From NCBI GenBank assembly GCA_900074885.1, contig FJUW01000063.1:186001-250000 (forward strand): a DNA stretch of 64,000 nt. Reading direction: 5' to 3'. The position numbers and the translations under genes are program-made. The notes beneath the pieces were generated by a model. That model saw only the letters and a list, made by a program, of their open reading frames with translations. It did not search any database and was not told where the DNA came from. Origin of the DNA: Rhynchosporium graminicola (taxonomy: Eukaryota > Ascomycota > Leotiomycetes > Helotiales > Ploettnerulaceae). This document shows, one piece after another, positions 1-12,995 of this stretch (position 1 is the first letter of the stretch; every line of letters begins with the position of its first letter).

Positions 1-1619
1 AGCCCCTCCAGTCTCTAGTGGTCTGGATTCAGGATCAGTTTCCATTCGTTGATCTTGATCCTGAGACATTATATTTCCACCATACTAAGAAATTGCAGTG
101 TAAGCCAGGAAAGACGGAGGGATTATGAGTAGAGAGATGGGATCTTGGCGTTGCAATTTTCACATTCAGGGGAGCATGTAGATAATGATCTTTATGCTTG
201 AGGTATTTCATAACTATAGTTACATCGATTGAGATTCAGGTAATCTCACCACCAATACTCCCCAAAATCCTCATCTACTCTCTCTTCTATTCACCGTTCA
301 GAGGCTCGCTTTATGTTCACCTCAATTAATACTAAATCATCAACCAAATTCGGAACTACTCTAGAAAAAGGGGCCACACAATCCAGATTGCTTAAAGCCT
401 TGACAAGATAAGGCAAAAGGATGTTCCGAGGAGGACATAGTCTCTGATTCTGAGCGGAGGATCTACAACTATTTGAGTAGTACGTGGAAGTTGGTATCAC
501 TCTATCGTAGTACGTGCAGTCAAGTACCTAGTCTGCGAGACCCAAATTACAGTAATATTAATCGTATAGTATTAGTTATACCGTAGCTACAGAATCTAGG
601 TAGTCGAGACTCCGGAAAGGAGATATATCTAGCCCGCTAAACCCCAGCGCAGATACCCGACTGACCCGTGACTATATGCCAACAGTGGATTTTCCATGTC
701 GTGTGGTGGGATGATGGTATCCTGGTATCGAGTCGGCGATCTCCCATCTAAAGAGTCGTCTCTTGAGAGCTGGGTACCTGCTTGAGGAGTTTAAGGAAGA
801 GTAGTGATAAGATTCATGTCTTTGGCTTTGATCGATATCAAATTCCTGCTCGTTCTGATGCTTAGGTTAGCCTGCTGCCAGCAATGGGATCCGAGACGAG
901 ATTCTGTGACCCGAGTCGACGAGAGGGAAGAACGTACATGTGAGCGGTCCACGACCTCATTTAACTGAACGCACTGCGCAGTTTTGGTATCTTTGCCTGG
1001 AGTACCAGAGTGGTGCGCGCCATAAGTTACTAAAACAGGGCGTACCGTACTGGAGAATCTGGCTCTGGAGTCAGGTTTAAGATTGTTGAAAAGAAGGGTC
1101 AAGGAAGCGATTTATCATACAGAGCAGCATAAGAATCATTCTTCTCGAAACTAATCGCAGTCGTGGATTTATGCACAATCATTTATCGAGGACGTTAATT
1201 AAAGACCGGAGCCTTGGGTTGAAAGGCAGGTAGATTCATCGAGGCTGTGCTGCGAGCGCATGATCCATGATGGTTGGTTGAGACGTAAGTATATCTTGTC
1301 GAGTAACACGAACAACAGGATGAGATCGGGCGATTTGAACGTAGGAAATGCATACTTCTAAGCTTTCCAGAAATGGCCATTTGGTAAGTCCGAAAATCAC
1401 CTCCTTCAAAACTGATCAATCATAGGGATGTGAAAGGACAGAGTTTTGATCTCATGATTCTCATCACCGTTGGCCGACAATTTCTGTTGACTTGAGCATA
1501 ATTCGGTGTTTAATCATGGCACTGTCGATCCATCTATCCACGCACAAGCAAAACCACGGCCCATATTAAAATTAAAACATCTCATACGCCATCCCAGATA
1601 CCAGTATCCAACCCAGAAA
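1..1619. other. Intergenic, no gene seen
   Basis: About 1.6 kb at the left edge with only short open frames that lack family motifs, a plausible intron pattern or coding-like composition. No tRNA, tandem repeat or transposon terminus was recognised. It lies downstream of the SNF2-family gene, which ends at 1620, so its right end should hold that gene's 3' UTR. Confidence 0.6.
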
Positions 1620-4600
1620 TCACCTTACGCGATACAAATCCTCCTTGGGTATTTCCTCCTCTTTGCTAACCGCTGGAGCCTCAGAAACAACCCTCTTCCC
1701 ACCTACACCAGGTTCAGGGAACTGATCCAGAATAGCTCGTGCCCCAGAATCCAAACGCTCCAGTGCTTCCTCCTCATACCGACCAAAAATCTCTTTCGCA
1801 TCCGCATACGGATGTTTCAACTGCTCCATCTCTTCAGCACCTCTGACCTCCTCATCACTATCATCCGACCTCTCCAGCCTACCCGGCAACTCGCCTCTGG
1901 CTTTCTGTCTCTTCACAAGACCCTGCTCCAATTCATCCAGCGCATCAATCAACCGATACGAATAACTGATCGGATTCTTCTGTCCAATGCGGTGAACCCT
2001 CGCATAGCCCTGCAACTCGCGATGGAACTCATAATCAGGTTCCATCAAAACCACATTACAGGATCGCGTGAGTTGCAGACCGGATCCTATGATGCGGGTG
2101 GTGCCGACGAGGAATTGGTAGTTGGCTTTTTGCTTGCGCTGTTTGTGCTGGTCTTTGACGTCGGTGAAGGCTTCGATTATGGCTTTGCGGTCGCGTGGCT
2201 TTTGGCCGGCGAAGATGATTCCTACGCGGCCGGATTTGTTCTTGATGAATTTTTCGATCCACTGGATGATGTTAGCTGTAATCTCCAGAGTGAAGTCAGA
2301 GGATGAGAGCGCTTACCAATTTGAGGATGAAAGCAACCTGGTTGAACTCGGTCAGAATGACGATCTTCTGTTCCTCTCCATTCACATCTTTCGTCTTGTC
2401 GAGCTCAGAGATGAAACTATACAACCACATAGTCTTGGGACTCTTCTCCGTAATCATCCTCAGATGCTTGTAGTACGGATTACGATTCCAATCCACACCC
2501 CTAAACTTCTTGAGTTCCTCGACCGACAAGTCCAGATGATCGGGATGGTGGGCAGCACCAAGGACCGCGAGGTATGGGAACGTCGTGAAGAGGCGTTGTT
2601 TATACCGAAGTCTCATTTCGGTATTGAAGGAGAATTTCTCGGGAATATTGGCGGTGGGTTTGATGGTGGCTTCGTCCCATGTGTTCCGGAGCGCGGTCAT
2701 TTTGTTGGCGATCTCTTCGTCGATGAGCCATCGGAATTGATCGATCTTCGGGTCGAATTCTGGATTATGCGAGAGAGTCACATCTTGATGGATATGTGGC
2801 TTGAGTTTGATCAGTGGCTGTCCGAACCATGGCGTATCTGTCGTTCGTCGCAACATCAGTGCTGTGAGGAAAGGCTTGAACCGCAAGTAAAAATCCTGGA
2901 AGATGATTTGGTCATCTGTGCCTTTCTTGACTTCGTTCTCGAACTCCCGACAGAGAATATTGAGTTTCTTCCAGCAGAACTTCCAGAGATCGGATTCTTG
3001 CTCTTGTTCTAATCCGGTCATGGTTTTGTCTGCGCGGTCATGTTTTGGCCAGAGACTCTCGATAGCCCACAGAACGCCTTCGATGGATCGGGGAGTGGTG
3101 GTGAGGGGAGTTCCAGAATATCCCCATACGAACGGCCGACCGGCTTTTGGGAGGCTGGCAACCAGTGCTGAGCGGCCTTTGTTTTTCTGCCAGTCTTCGT
3201 GACATTCATCGATCATTGCGATACCATAGACGATGCCAGGGCTCTTGCCCATGAAGAGATACTTCGAATCGTCCTGGTCTTCAGGCAATTGCTTTGCCAT
3301 GTATTCGAACTTGGTAGCCCAGGTCTTCTTATAATGGTCTTGAGTAGTGATGACCAATACACGCTCTTGTCCAGACGAGGCGGAGTCGGGATAGAAATGA
3401 GTTTTCTCCTGGGCATATTTTGAAGAGTAGCTGGACTTATTCGCCATCACTCTTCTCTTAACAGCAGGATGTCTTCCATCCCGGATATCCACTTTACCAT
3501 CAAGATTCGGGGGGATGCTTCCATCATGCGCAATAACCAGTGACATGTGCAAAAATTTGTCCGTAACATCAACGTGAGTGTCCCACTGTTCCACCCACGT
3601 CGGTACTAATGAAGGTGGAACAATAGCTAGTCGAACTCCAGGCTTAGCATCCAGCGATGCGGTGATGGATGAAGCACAAGGACAAGCAATCCAGCCGGGG
3701 CCGTACTTGTCTTTGCCTGGACAGGTAGCACCTGGAATAGCCTCTCCGGGCTGTAGGTGCGTTCCTTCCTTGGAAGAACCCTTGACCTGGGAAGCCCATA
3801 CTTCGTCCCACAAGAAAGCGAGCTGTCGCTCGGCAACAATGTAAGCGAGGAATGACAACGTCTTACCAAGTCCCATCTCATCGGCAACAAAACCCCCGCC
3901 GATAATTCTGGAGTTTCTCATTTGCCAGTAGACGCCAAATGCTTGGTACTGGTAGAGGGGGGTTTTGATACCTGCGATGGTCACTCTTGCATCTACCGAT
4001 GTATTTAGCGGGTCGATCTGGAAAAGTTCGCAGCATGCTTCCCAAGGCCCGCTACCAAGTGGTGTTGACGTTCCTCCATGGTCGTACATCTGTGTCAATT
4101 CCGGCATATTTTGCATCTTCTGAAATCTCGTGCATGTCAGTACTACGAGATCATCAGATCTAGAGGGTAGACTTACTGCTCAACCATATATTCACCCGGC
4201 TTTTTCGGTTCATCTTCATCATCGGATTCTCCTTTATCGATCTCCTCCTCCTCGCCAGTAATATCATCTTTCTCCCTATCACTATTGGATTGCGCTTCAA
4301 CATACTCATCACCCCCACGATTATACGTCCGCCTATGATATTCAGTATACAGTTTCGGGTACCGCCTATCCTGATTTTCGAATCTGTCCATCATGGAGAT
4401 AATCCGTGGCGTCGAAATCTTCACAAGACCGAGTGTCTTTTTGGTGGCTGGGTCGATGACGATTTGCGTGTCTCTGAGAGCGGAAGTAATACGCATCAGA
4501 TTGAACGACGATTTCTTGGGAGTTTCTGCATCTCCAGTGCCCGGGGGTGTCGGTGCTTCTCCCGGCTCAGGAGTTTGGTCTATGATCTCCTGAACATCGC

Positions 4601-6629
4601 CATTAGTGTCTTGAGAATCTGGTCTTTTTGGTGAAAGCAAAGTGGACATTCGTTTCTTCGTCATATCGTAAGCCACGCCCAGGATAGTAGGTTTCTTTGG
4701 CTGCTTAGGCTGGATCCTAGGAGGGGATCTGTTATCCTCAGGGTCGGTTAACGAATCCGGGTCCTTGGGCGTGGCCCAGGAGCTGCTTCGTTCAAACCGC
4801 TCTTTGTTTCGAATCACAGCTTCAGCATGCTTCTTTGCTGCTCTATCTCTCAAGATAGGACCAGGTGTTATCAGACGGTTTATTTTAGCTTTGACGCCGC
4901 CAATCTCTGCTGGGACCTTTGGACCAGTTCTGGATGTCCCGCCTCGCTTGATGTCTACAATCCTAGGCCTCAGGAGCGAGTTTGGCGTCCGGGAACTTTG
5001 GCCTTTGACAGGTAGACGACTAGGAGTGGCATTGGATTTGTTGCCAATCCCCCAAGCTCGCTGGGCTTGTCGAGAGACTGGTGGTGGAGCATGAATACGT
5101 GGTGGTTTAGGTTTCTGAGCTTTCGAGCCAGCTGGCGAAGCACCAGTAGGTCTGCTGAGTCCACCACCTTTCGTTAGAAACGGCTTTCGTGCGATTGCTT
5201 CCGGTGTGCTTGAAGATACCTTTAATGCTTTTATCGCGGGCGCACCCGTCGATGGACGTGATAGAAAGGTGTTTGGCTTTTGAGGCTGCTCCGCATTCGG
5301 TGCTCTACGAGGAGTGGCATGTAAGGGATCGTGTAGTACAGCCAGTGCTCTGTCAGAGAATCGAGGTTTTCCGCCTGGTACTTGCGGGAGTGGTTTATTG
5401 GTGTCTGATACCGTTGATCCTGCTAAGCTGGCCCTGGTTTTCTTTCCGGTATATGTTAGTTTTATCACATTGGGAGTTGAACTCGTTGGATCTCTGTCGA
5501 TGACTGTTATTGCGTCTGCTTTGGCCTGCGCTGCAGCTGCAGCATCTGAGACGAGCTTATTCTTCTGCTCTTGCTGTAGTCTCCGTGAATTCATTCCTGC
5601 CAGTTGCCTCGCTGAGGGACCAGTTGGGAGTGGCGGAAGTGGTCCTGTTGGAGTTGGAGCTGGAGGGGGTGATCTCAATCTCGATGATCGCCCTAGTACT
5701 TTATTCGGATCCCTTTCACTGAATGAGGCTTGAAATGGTGAGATCGGAGAAGCACTTCCCGACATCGTTGCATCGATTCTGAGATTTCTTTCCGCGGTAG
5801 ACTCTTTACGGAAGAAGAATTCCAAGGTGTTGCATTCTCCACGACCATTATACAGTGATTCGAGCGCAACTTCGAAACTCTGTGATCTGACGATAGATTT
5901 GAAGAAGTTATCCTGGTTGAAATAGCCCACAGTTCCGCTCCGAAGATTAATGAACTCGGTAGTGGACCCGTGATTTACAGCCTTTTCCATTTCAGTGATG
6001 AATATAGTGTATGAATAGCTGGCAAACTCAATCGCTGGCCGCTTGGGTAAAAGACACCTATGTATCGGAAATAGATAGATGCGGTCGGTATTGGCGTCTC
6101 TCTTACTGTCAAGGACGGTCATTTGAAGCGTCATGTATCCTAAGGAAGCAAGACCCTGGCGACTGCTCGTACGGAGAGGAATGTCTTCATCGGGCAGTGT
6201 CTTAGTGGATGCAACACTTCTTGCTGTTTGAGGCTTCTTCCCTTCTCTGATCTTCGCTCGCTTCTCAGCGAGATCGACAAGTCGTTTTTTCCACAGTCGC
6301 TCGATGATATTTTCGCACCAGCGAGTCGTAAACCAATCCGGGACTTGTGGCGAATGTTCTTTCAGCCACTCGACGGGTTCAAGGATGGCTGTATTCAAAC
6401 GGATGAGGGCGACAGGATCCGAGAGAGAGTCAAACTCCGAGAGGCCAGACCTTTCGAATGAGGTGGTTATAAGCTCTTCGAGAAGTTCCATGTTCTGCAT
6501 GGTGTATCCGAGGCCGTTTTTGAAATCATTGATATCGCTGTCTGGTGACTTTGGAGCGAGGTCACGGAAGAAAGCTTCTCTTTCTCCTTCATTGTAAAGC
6601 TCCCGGAGATCAAGTGTATCACTCGCCAT
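1620..6629 (-). CDS. SNF2-family helicase-like ATPase with long disordered N-terminus
   Basis: Three exons fit: 6629-4177, 4126-2317 and 2261-1620, giving about 1634 aa. Intron 4176-4127 starts gtaagt and has a tactgac branch site; intron 2316-2262 starts gtaagc and has gctaac before ccag. Residues 1 to about 820 are mostly low-complexity, rich in Pro, Ser, Lys and Arg, after a short helical start. The ATPase follows: Walker A DEMGLGKT near residue 897, Walker B DECH near 1127, then a GYSGTPLTT segment. After the second intron come helicase C motifs, including a GSGLQLT segment and RVHRIGQ near 1511. SNF2 enzymes use ATP to move or remodel nucleosomes or other DNA-bound complexes, here presumably in the nucleus. 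The subfamily is not clear; Rad5/Rad16-like or a fungus-specific SNF2 protein are options. The first intron's acceptor was chosen to keep frame and is less certain than the second. Confidence 0.85.
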
Positions 6630-7184
6630 CTTGACGATTTCAGTCTGCGCCCTTATTTTGATAGGAAATATTGCGTTGAATCAATTGTTTTTGTGCACAC
6701 GCAAGTAGAGAAACTATGGGGGTGTATGAAAATATTGGCACATCGGAGATCAAAGAATTGTCCATCGCTCGATTATATTGCCCTCGAACGGCTTTGTCCA
6801 TTTGCAGGTATCTTTTTACCTTTTCGCAGGCCGCCATACCTAGAAATAGTGGTCCAAAGAACATCGAATCCAGATGGTCCTCGATTCCTGTTGCGGCCAC
6901 TGGCCCGACAAAGAACCGAGCATACGTGACTTTGGATTTGATGGTTGCGGACACGAACGCCAGACAAAGGGCAAGTCACCAAGATAGCAGAAAATCATAT
7001 TCGAGTAGGTTGTCAAAGAGAGTTCCCTGTCTTCGTCATTCGGGCTTACACGAGGCGGCTAACATTCTCATAGCCAAAAGAGGGACGAGGCAGATATGGA
7101 TATGCCGGCCACTTGGTCCAAATATCAAGAATTGCGATTGAATTTGATGTAAAAATTTTATCGATTGCTGGCTGGCGAGGCCAT

Positions 7185-10002
7185 CTACATGCCATTTTGC
7201 TTCTTAAATGAGTCCCAACTCTCATTGAGCGCGGCAAAGATCAGAGCTGCAATCATCTTAACCTCCGTCGTCGCATTTTGCGGCAACTACGAAATGTTAG
7301 CATTTCCAAAAAAGATCCTGAGCTGCACATTCGACGCCTAGAGCTACCATAAGATACAAATGTGGATTTAGAAAGCTCACCTTGTCCGGATGCGTTTTCC
7401 CAATCGCCTTCATATAATGGATCTTAACCTTATTATTCAGCACTAACTCATGCAACCCGATTTTCTTCCACCCACTTCCCTCCCACATGACATTCTCTAG
7501 ACTCCCAATCAACGCACGTAGATTATCCTCTTTACCTCCTTTCCACGTGTTAATCCTGGCTTCGACTTGGTCGCTCAGAGCGAACTTCTCATCATCGGCT
7601 TTCTCAGCATTGGCATTTGCTTCGCGTAATCGTTTCACGGCAGCTGAGTCCCCACCATTTGACAGGGCAGATGGACGTGACATTGGCTTAGGAGCGGGCT
7701 TAGATGTTGCTGTTCGAGATGGCGGTGGCTTAGGCGTGAGAGCTTTCTCGCAACGTGTGCGCCCTTGAATGGCAGTCGCTGCACCCACACCATGCTCGAC
7801 GCACATTTTCCAAACCTCGCCAGCGTCTTTCCACCTCTCCATCTGCTCCAACGCTTCAGCCTTACGCATCAGAGCTTTCCCATAAAACTCCTTCATATCT
7901 TTCTGACCATTACCCTCACCAGGTCCAAGATCGACAATCTCACCGTCGCCTCGTGAGAGCCCGATCAGAGCTAAAGCTGTATCGGAGTCTTCAACGGCAG
8001 ATTTTGGTACACCGGTTTTGAGGCTCGTGAGGGCGCGGTTGCAGAGCAGGATTATAGTTATTGGATGAGACTGTGGGAGGACAGAGAGCGAGGACGTGTA
8101 TGATTGATGAGCAGATGCATAATCGCCGCGTTTGAAATGCGCGGTTCCTGCTAAGCGATGTTGATTTGAGTTCGCAAGTGCAGTAGGAGAGAGGGATGGA
8201 ATCTGTCTCGTTGGAGCTTTGGGACGAGTAGGAATCGGAGTTGATGGTTTAGAAGGAACATGAGGTAGGCGTTGGGATGTTCGAGCTTGTTGGGCTGGCT
8301 GAGATTGTTTTGATGGTAAATGGGTGGAGAAAATGTCGACTTCTGGTTCAGGTGGCGGTTGTGGTGTTGTTTTCTTCCGCCGTGATGGGCTGACGTATGC
8401 CTGAGCCGATTGTTCTTCAATGGCCTGTTTAGTAATTCGCGATCTTGGATCAGATACCGGCGCACTCTGTTGCCATCGCGGTACTGTCCGTTCTGGAGGT
8501 GGTCTAGGCATCGCAGGCGACTGATCACGTGAATTGTTTGAGCTTGACTGAACTCGCGGCTCAGGTGCTTTGGATTGCCTAGGTGGTCTTCCACCCCCTT
8601 CTAGCATAAGTGCCTCGTCTGTAACATCCGGAATAGGTTGAGGTTTCCTGCCTCGTCCTTCAGCTGCTGCTCTTCGCTCGGCTTGTTCTCGCTCGGCTGC
8701 TTCTCTCATCCACTTCGGTTGACTTGGATCGGCTTCTTGCTGGAATTCATGCATAGCTTTTACCACTTTCTTGTGAGACGTCTTCCATAAAGAGTTTGCT
8801 GTTTTGAAGAGATTGTTACCCATGGCAGCTGCCGCCTTTGTGATATCTCCGTCTCCATTTGGCGACCGGTTATCCTGCCGTCGCGACCGTGACGCATCCC
8901 GATTCTCTTCTCTTGACCATGGGCTTTCTTCTCTCCTTCCAGTATCTTGCGACGGCTCACGCCTGTCCCGACTCGAAAATCCATTCTGGTCCCTTCCGCC
9001 ATGTTGTTTTTGCTTCGCTTGTCTATGCGCATCATTCAGAATCCAACCCACTGCAGCTTGAATATCCAGACCGGACCCACTTTCTGTCAAGGCTCTCCTT
9101 GATTGTTCCGCCGAAAATCCCATGTCGACTAACTCGGCCACAGCTTTATCCCATGGGTCTTCCGATTCAGATTCTGGTTCCGGCTCGGGCGTAATGCTCT
9201 TCGGTGGATTCGTCCTCCTGACCTCCTCAACCGGTTTCCCAAGATCTCCCAGGAAGTCATCATCTTCTTCAAGCGTAGGTACAGGTGCTGGAACGTTCAT
9301 AGGCTTTATTCCCAGCCCAAAAGGATCATCATCGTCACCCAGTACCCCCGGTTGTCCCCAAGCATTCGGCTGTGTCAAATCCAGCTGATTCTTCGCCACA
9401 AATGCGGGTGTGCTTCTCCCGCTATTCGGTATCGATGGTGGAGGGTAATAGCTCGACTTATCGACTGGCGCATCGGCATTGAAAGCCGCAAATAAGTCGT
9501 CATCTCCACCACTACCAATACTCTGTATGCTCTCCGCAGCTGGAGAGCTGGCCCGCGCAAAACTCGAAGGAAGAGGCTGGAGTGCTGGAGTCGTGCTGCG
9601 CGAAGTAGAAGCTATAGGGGGTGTGCCCGCGCCTAGACGATCCCAAGCCTGCCCTGCCCCGAACTGCGCGTCGTATTGCCTCCTTTTCTCCTCCTCGGCC
9701 TTCCTTTTCTCGGCCTGTAGTTTCTCTTGTTGTTGCTGTAGTGTGAGAGTATTTGTCTTGCTGGAGCCGAAGGACACAAGATTCGAGAAGCTGTCTGGAG
9801 TAGAGGATTTCGGAGCCGCAAAGGGCTTTGGGGGAGCTTTGAAAGAGCCAGAACCTTGAGCTGATAGAGGGGTATTTCTGCCGGAAAACTGGGGAGGTGG
9901 TGTAGGTCGTAGAGAGGGATAGTAGTTTCCTGTCCCTTGGGGGGCTTTGTTTGGTTTGGTGTTGGAGCTGGCAGACCACGCGAGCCCGCTTAGATCGTCC
10001 AT
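7185..10002 (-). CDS. swa2: Auxilin-like clathrin-uncoating co-chaperone (UBA, TPR, J domain)
   Basis: Two exons, 10002-7381 and 7286-7185, give 907 aa; intron 7380-7287 starts gtgagc and has gctaac before cgtag. The start at 10002 (MDDLSGL) is preferred over one 63 bases upstream because fungal Swa2 proteins begin this way. The N-terminal part is disordered, with DPF/NAW-type motifs suited to clathrin and adaptor binding and a Gln/Glu/Lys-rich coil near residues 85-115. A UBA domain lies at about 285-335 (ELVDMGFS), TPR-like repeats at about 607-750, and an auxilin-type J domain at the C-terminus. The J-domain HPDK motif sits directly at the splice junction and the second exon finishes the domain (LPQNATTEV...). 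In yeast, Swa2 recruits Hsp70 to strip clathrin from vesicles. The same architecture makes the call firm. Confidence 0.93.
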
Positions 10003-11490
10003 GGTGAGGAATTGTATGATTTGATGGGTATCTAGAGAGTATTTAAATGAGCATCGACTGTTCAATTCAACTGAACGAATAATTGAAGGATTGGGGCATC
10101 ACGATGTTGTAGGCATGTTGTTTGTAAGACCAAATAGCTGTATCCTTCGGGTAAACGGGTTATTCCGCTCCGGTCTAGAAAAAGCACATGATCGCGTGAG
10201 ACCGCTTTATTTTTGTTTGCTTTTTGAGTCAGTCCGATTTAACATGGGTCGTGAACTCCTACCAGCCCTCCTCAGGTGGCATGTTTGAACTGAAGCACAG
10301 TCCATCACCGTACTGTAGGTGGTCGCTGGTCAAGATAACTTAGAGGCAATGGCAGGGGTATTTGAATAGCACGGAATGATCAAATGACGGCCGAAGGACA
10401 GTTCCGGATATGAATAGTCCATTAAATAGGGAATAACGAGAGGACGGTCCTGAGGTCAGAGAAATTCTCGTACCTTCTTATTCAAGTGCTAAAAGTAGAA
10501 ATAATCAGTTATGCTCTTGACTTCGGTATCGATACTAGCTTATCAACTTCAATATAGTACTTGAAAGGAGTTGATCTGCGGTCGATTTAGCAAAAGTACA
10601 CTCTAAATAGGTATTGCCAGCTATATAGCCTAAGATAGTCGAAGAGGGTAATTGAAGAAGTTGTACCTGCCTTACATCTGCTGTTTAGTATCCTTCTGGG
10701 ACTGTTCTGGACCTTTTTTTGTCTCAAATCATTCTTTTAAAATGTGTTTTCGGATTTGAATAGTTTCATCTAGAAGGACTCGTTAAGACCTATCCCCTAG
10801 GTAGTGATTCTCTATCATACCTCTATTCATATACGCAACCCATCGAGAGACCGTCACCTGACTGTTATTTTACGCCTGCACTTACCTGTAAGGTACTACT
10901 CTTTCCCCTCTAATTACTTGTATAAGTAATTGTGGGTGCTTTGAGGGTAATCTAGGTATCTACCACTGTATACCTTATGGAGGCTGTGTAGATAGAAGAC
11001 TAGGGTATTTGGCCAGTAAGAAGACCACGTCGAGTTACCTCGAGGCTTCTTGAACTTACTTGTACCTTGGGTCCTTAATCCTCAGATTTGACCAGTTTTT
11101 GACCTGTGCTGTAATACATACTAGGGTATGTAACCACTCGGAGCTTAAGGATCGTGAAATTGACCCACTGTTACAAGTATTTAGAGGGGAGAGTACGTGT
11201 CCTATTTTGATCAAGGGCACCCCAAGGGTATGTCACGTGATATACTCCAACGATGCCACAACCCGGAGGCCGTGCCTATGGCACTAGCAACAAATGACTT
11301 AATTCAACCTCATTCTGTAACCTTGAACACTAGCAAATCATTGCGATTAGGCCCAAGCCTTTTACTTCCGAAGAAGTTCAGAACCCAGGTATCCCCATCA
11401 CCAAGCCTCAATGGATACAACATTCCGAGACAGATTGATCGTAAGAACCTCCCACCGTTCAGAACTTCCCATGTACAGTTCAAATACTAA
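10003..11490. other. Intergenic, upstream of swa2
   Basis: About 1.5 kb without a convincing gene. The first few hundred bases should hold the promoter of the minus-strand SWA2 gene. From about 10500 to 11050 the sequence is AT-rich with many short TAG/CTA-containing words and no long frame, which would suit an eroded repeat, but no element termini are visible. Confidence 0.5.
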
Positions 11491-11564
11491 ATGAAGCCCA
11501 GAAACGCGTCCCTCTCTTCCTCCAAGATCCCTCCATCTGGGTCCCCCTCATAGTCGGCTTCTAC

Positions 11565-11759
11565 GTGCTCATCCTAGGCCTATGTCTCACCGGCGCCTTG
11601 AAGAGACAAAAAGTCTCGATTCGAGAACTCAGACGAGAGCAGAAGAACAACCAATGCTCCCTCCCTTCCTCGTCCAACAGCGACGATGGAAGCCCTGTTA
11701 ACCCAGCCAATGTGAGCCAGGGAAAGAAAAGAACGGGAAAGAAGAGGGGCGATATATGA
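11565..11759 (+). CDS. Possible 3' exon of a small single-pass membrane protein
   Basis: An open frame that continues upstream to about 11473 without a stop encodes a hydrophobic helix (WVPLIVGFYVLILGLCLTGAL) followed by a strongly basic, Ser/Asn-rich tail ending at a stop at 11757-11759. A possible acceptor (tacag) lies at 11466-11470 and the exon would start there rather than at the internal ATG given here. I could not find a matching 5' exon in phase. No family is recognised. It may be a small type III membrane protein or a chance frame. Confidence 0.3.
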   Translation: MLILGLCLTGALKRQKVSIRELRREQKNNQCSLPSSSNSDDGSPVNPANVSQGKKRTGKKRGDI

Positions 11760-12322
11760 GGGACTCGGAGATCCTTGGTTGTCGGTGATACGATTTGTTT
11801 ATTACGGTGCGGAAGTCGTTTGTCTGGGCCAAGTAGTGCGAGGGAAGTTTTTATACGTGGGATGGAAATCGATTCCAGGCTTCCTGAAACCCTTGTTGTC
11901 CTATTACGCGGGCAATATATCAGAACCCTCCCCCCGGATTCCGGCCATTACATCTCCTGATCACGAACCGCATGGGCCCCACATTCTACACCGAAAGGAA
12001 CGTCGAAAACTCCTACACTCTACCTTCACAATTTTATCCGGATAGTTAAGATGGCTATATCTGCCCCTCGAATATACAATTCTGTCCTCTTCTTCCCTCT
12101 TTCTCAGGCTTTACTAGAATCTCACAAAATCATCAGGGTCGAGTCGAGTCAAGTCAAGATGACGCCTCCTCAACCAAGTCTCCATCCGCCGATGGTATTA
12201 CCTTCACTTCCAAAAGCGACGGATTTGAAATTGGCTGCGAAACCTGTGTCGGTGTGCGCTTTCGAGTTTAAAAAATCCATGATACTGGTCGGCAGAACTA
12301 TCGCTGATGAAATCAGGACTCC

Positions 12323-12508
12323 TTGAGTTTTACTGTCGCAGGACCACGAGACGCACCAGTCATTCTGTTTGTGGTGCCGGTTCTGGGATTGGTGTCTTGG
12401 TATGTGATGAGGGTGAGGAGTCAGAAGAGGGAGAAGAATGAGAAGAGTGAGAGGAGTTTTGAGAGTATAGGGAGACAGTGGACGAAACAGAAAATGCGAG
12501 CGGATTAG
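12323..12508 (+). CDS. Possible small membrane-helix ORF with basic tail
   Basis: About 60 codons with a hydrophobic helix (APVILFVVPVLGLVSWYVM) followed by a Lys/Arg/Glu-rich tail (residues around RSQKREKNEK). A second open frame starting at the ATG at 12159 runs to a stop at 12324-12326 in another phase, and a tgtcgcag acceptor sits at 12336-12343; joining the two in phase did not work. No family is recognised. The helix-plus-charged-tail layout resembles the ORF 600 bases upstream. Confidence 0.22.
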   Translation: MSFTVAGPRDAPVILFVVPVLGLVSWYVMRVRSQKREKNEKSERSFESIGRQWTKQKMRAD

Positions 12509-12897
12509 GTGTTGGGTTGGCGTTAAAGGCTGCAAAAGCTACATCCAGGATTGGAAAAATCAATGTTCGTACACAGGGTATTTGAGTTTGGCAGCCTCAT
12601 CGTTGTCTCCCTTGGTAACCTCGCATTCTTCGTTCCATTCCTTTCCATTTACACGACAAGAGCATCTCGTTCAAAACAACTCATCGACTTAGTCCTCCTT
12701 CTTTCGGAATGTCGTGCCTCGGAGCCGCACCTCACTACCGTGTCATCTGACATCGAAGCTGAACAGAGCCTCCAATCACATACTTGACCATAACCAAGCA
12801 CGAAGTTCGTAGCTTCACCAATAAAGTCACTTTCTTCTAGCTCTGCCGTGCTTACTTCAGATAGATGATCTCCAATTAAAATAAATAGCTGACGATA

Positions 12898-12938
12898 GCT
12901 CTGCTCTGCTCTGCTCTGCTCTGCCCTGCTCTGCTCTC
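12898..12938. repeat. CTGCT pentanucleotide microsatellite
   Basis: About eight tandem CTGCT units with one variant unit (CTGCC). It is the first array in a microsatellite-rich stretch that runs to 15481. Confidence 0.95.
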
Positions 12939-12960
12939 CCGATGCACGAACAACAATGAT

Positions 12961-12994
<34 letters not shown>

Positions 12995-12995
12995 A
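12961..12995. repeat. AC dinucleotide microsatellite
   Basis: About thirteen uninterrupted AC units followed by an imperfect AAACACAC tail. It lies 22 bases after the CTGCT array. Confidence 0.95.

Noticed and set aside
1506..3012. Long plus-strand frames of 266 and 296 codons
   Set aside because: They are antisense shadows of exons 2 and 3 of the SNF2 gene, which carries recognisable ATPase motifs.
6640..6954. Minus-strand 104-codon frame between SNF2 and SWA2 genes
   Set aside because: No domain, no splice-supported extension and it lies just upstream of the SNF2 start, where a promoter and leader are expected. A small gene cannot be excluded but I could not support it.
8151..9979. Several 90-155 codon frames within the SWA2 gene
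   Set aside because: Shadows in other frames of a gene with UBA, TPR and J domains; their composition reflects its repeats.
11197..11490. 97-codon plus-strand frame as 5' exon of the small membrane protein
   Set aside because: Its possible donor at 11390 does not join in phase to the acceptor at 11470, and it shows no motif.
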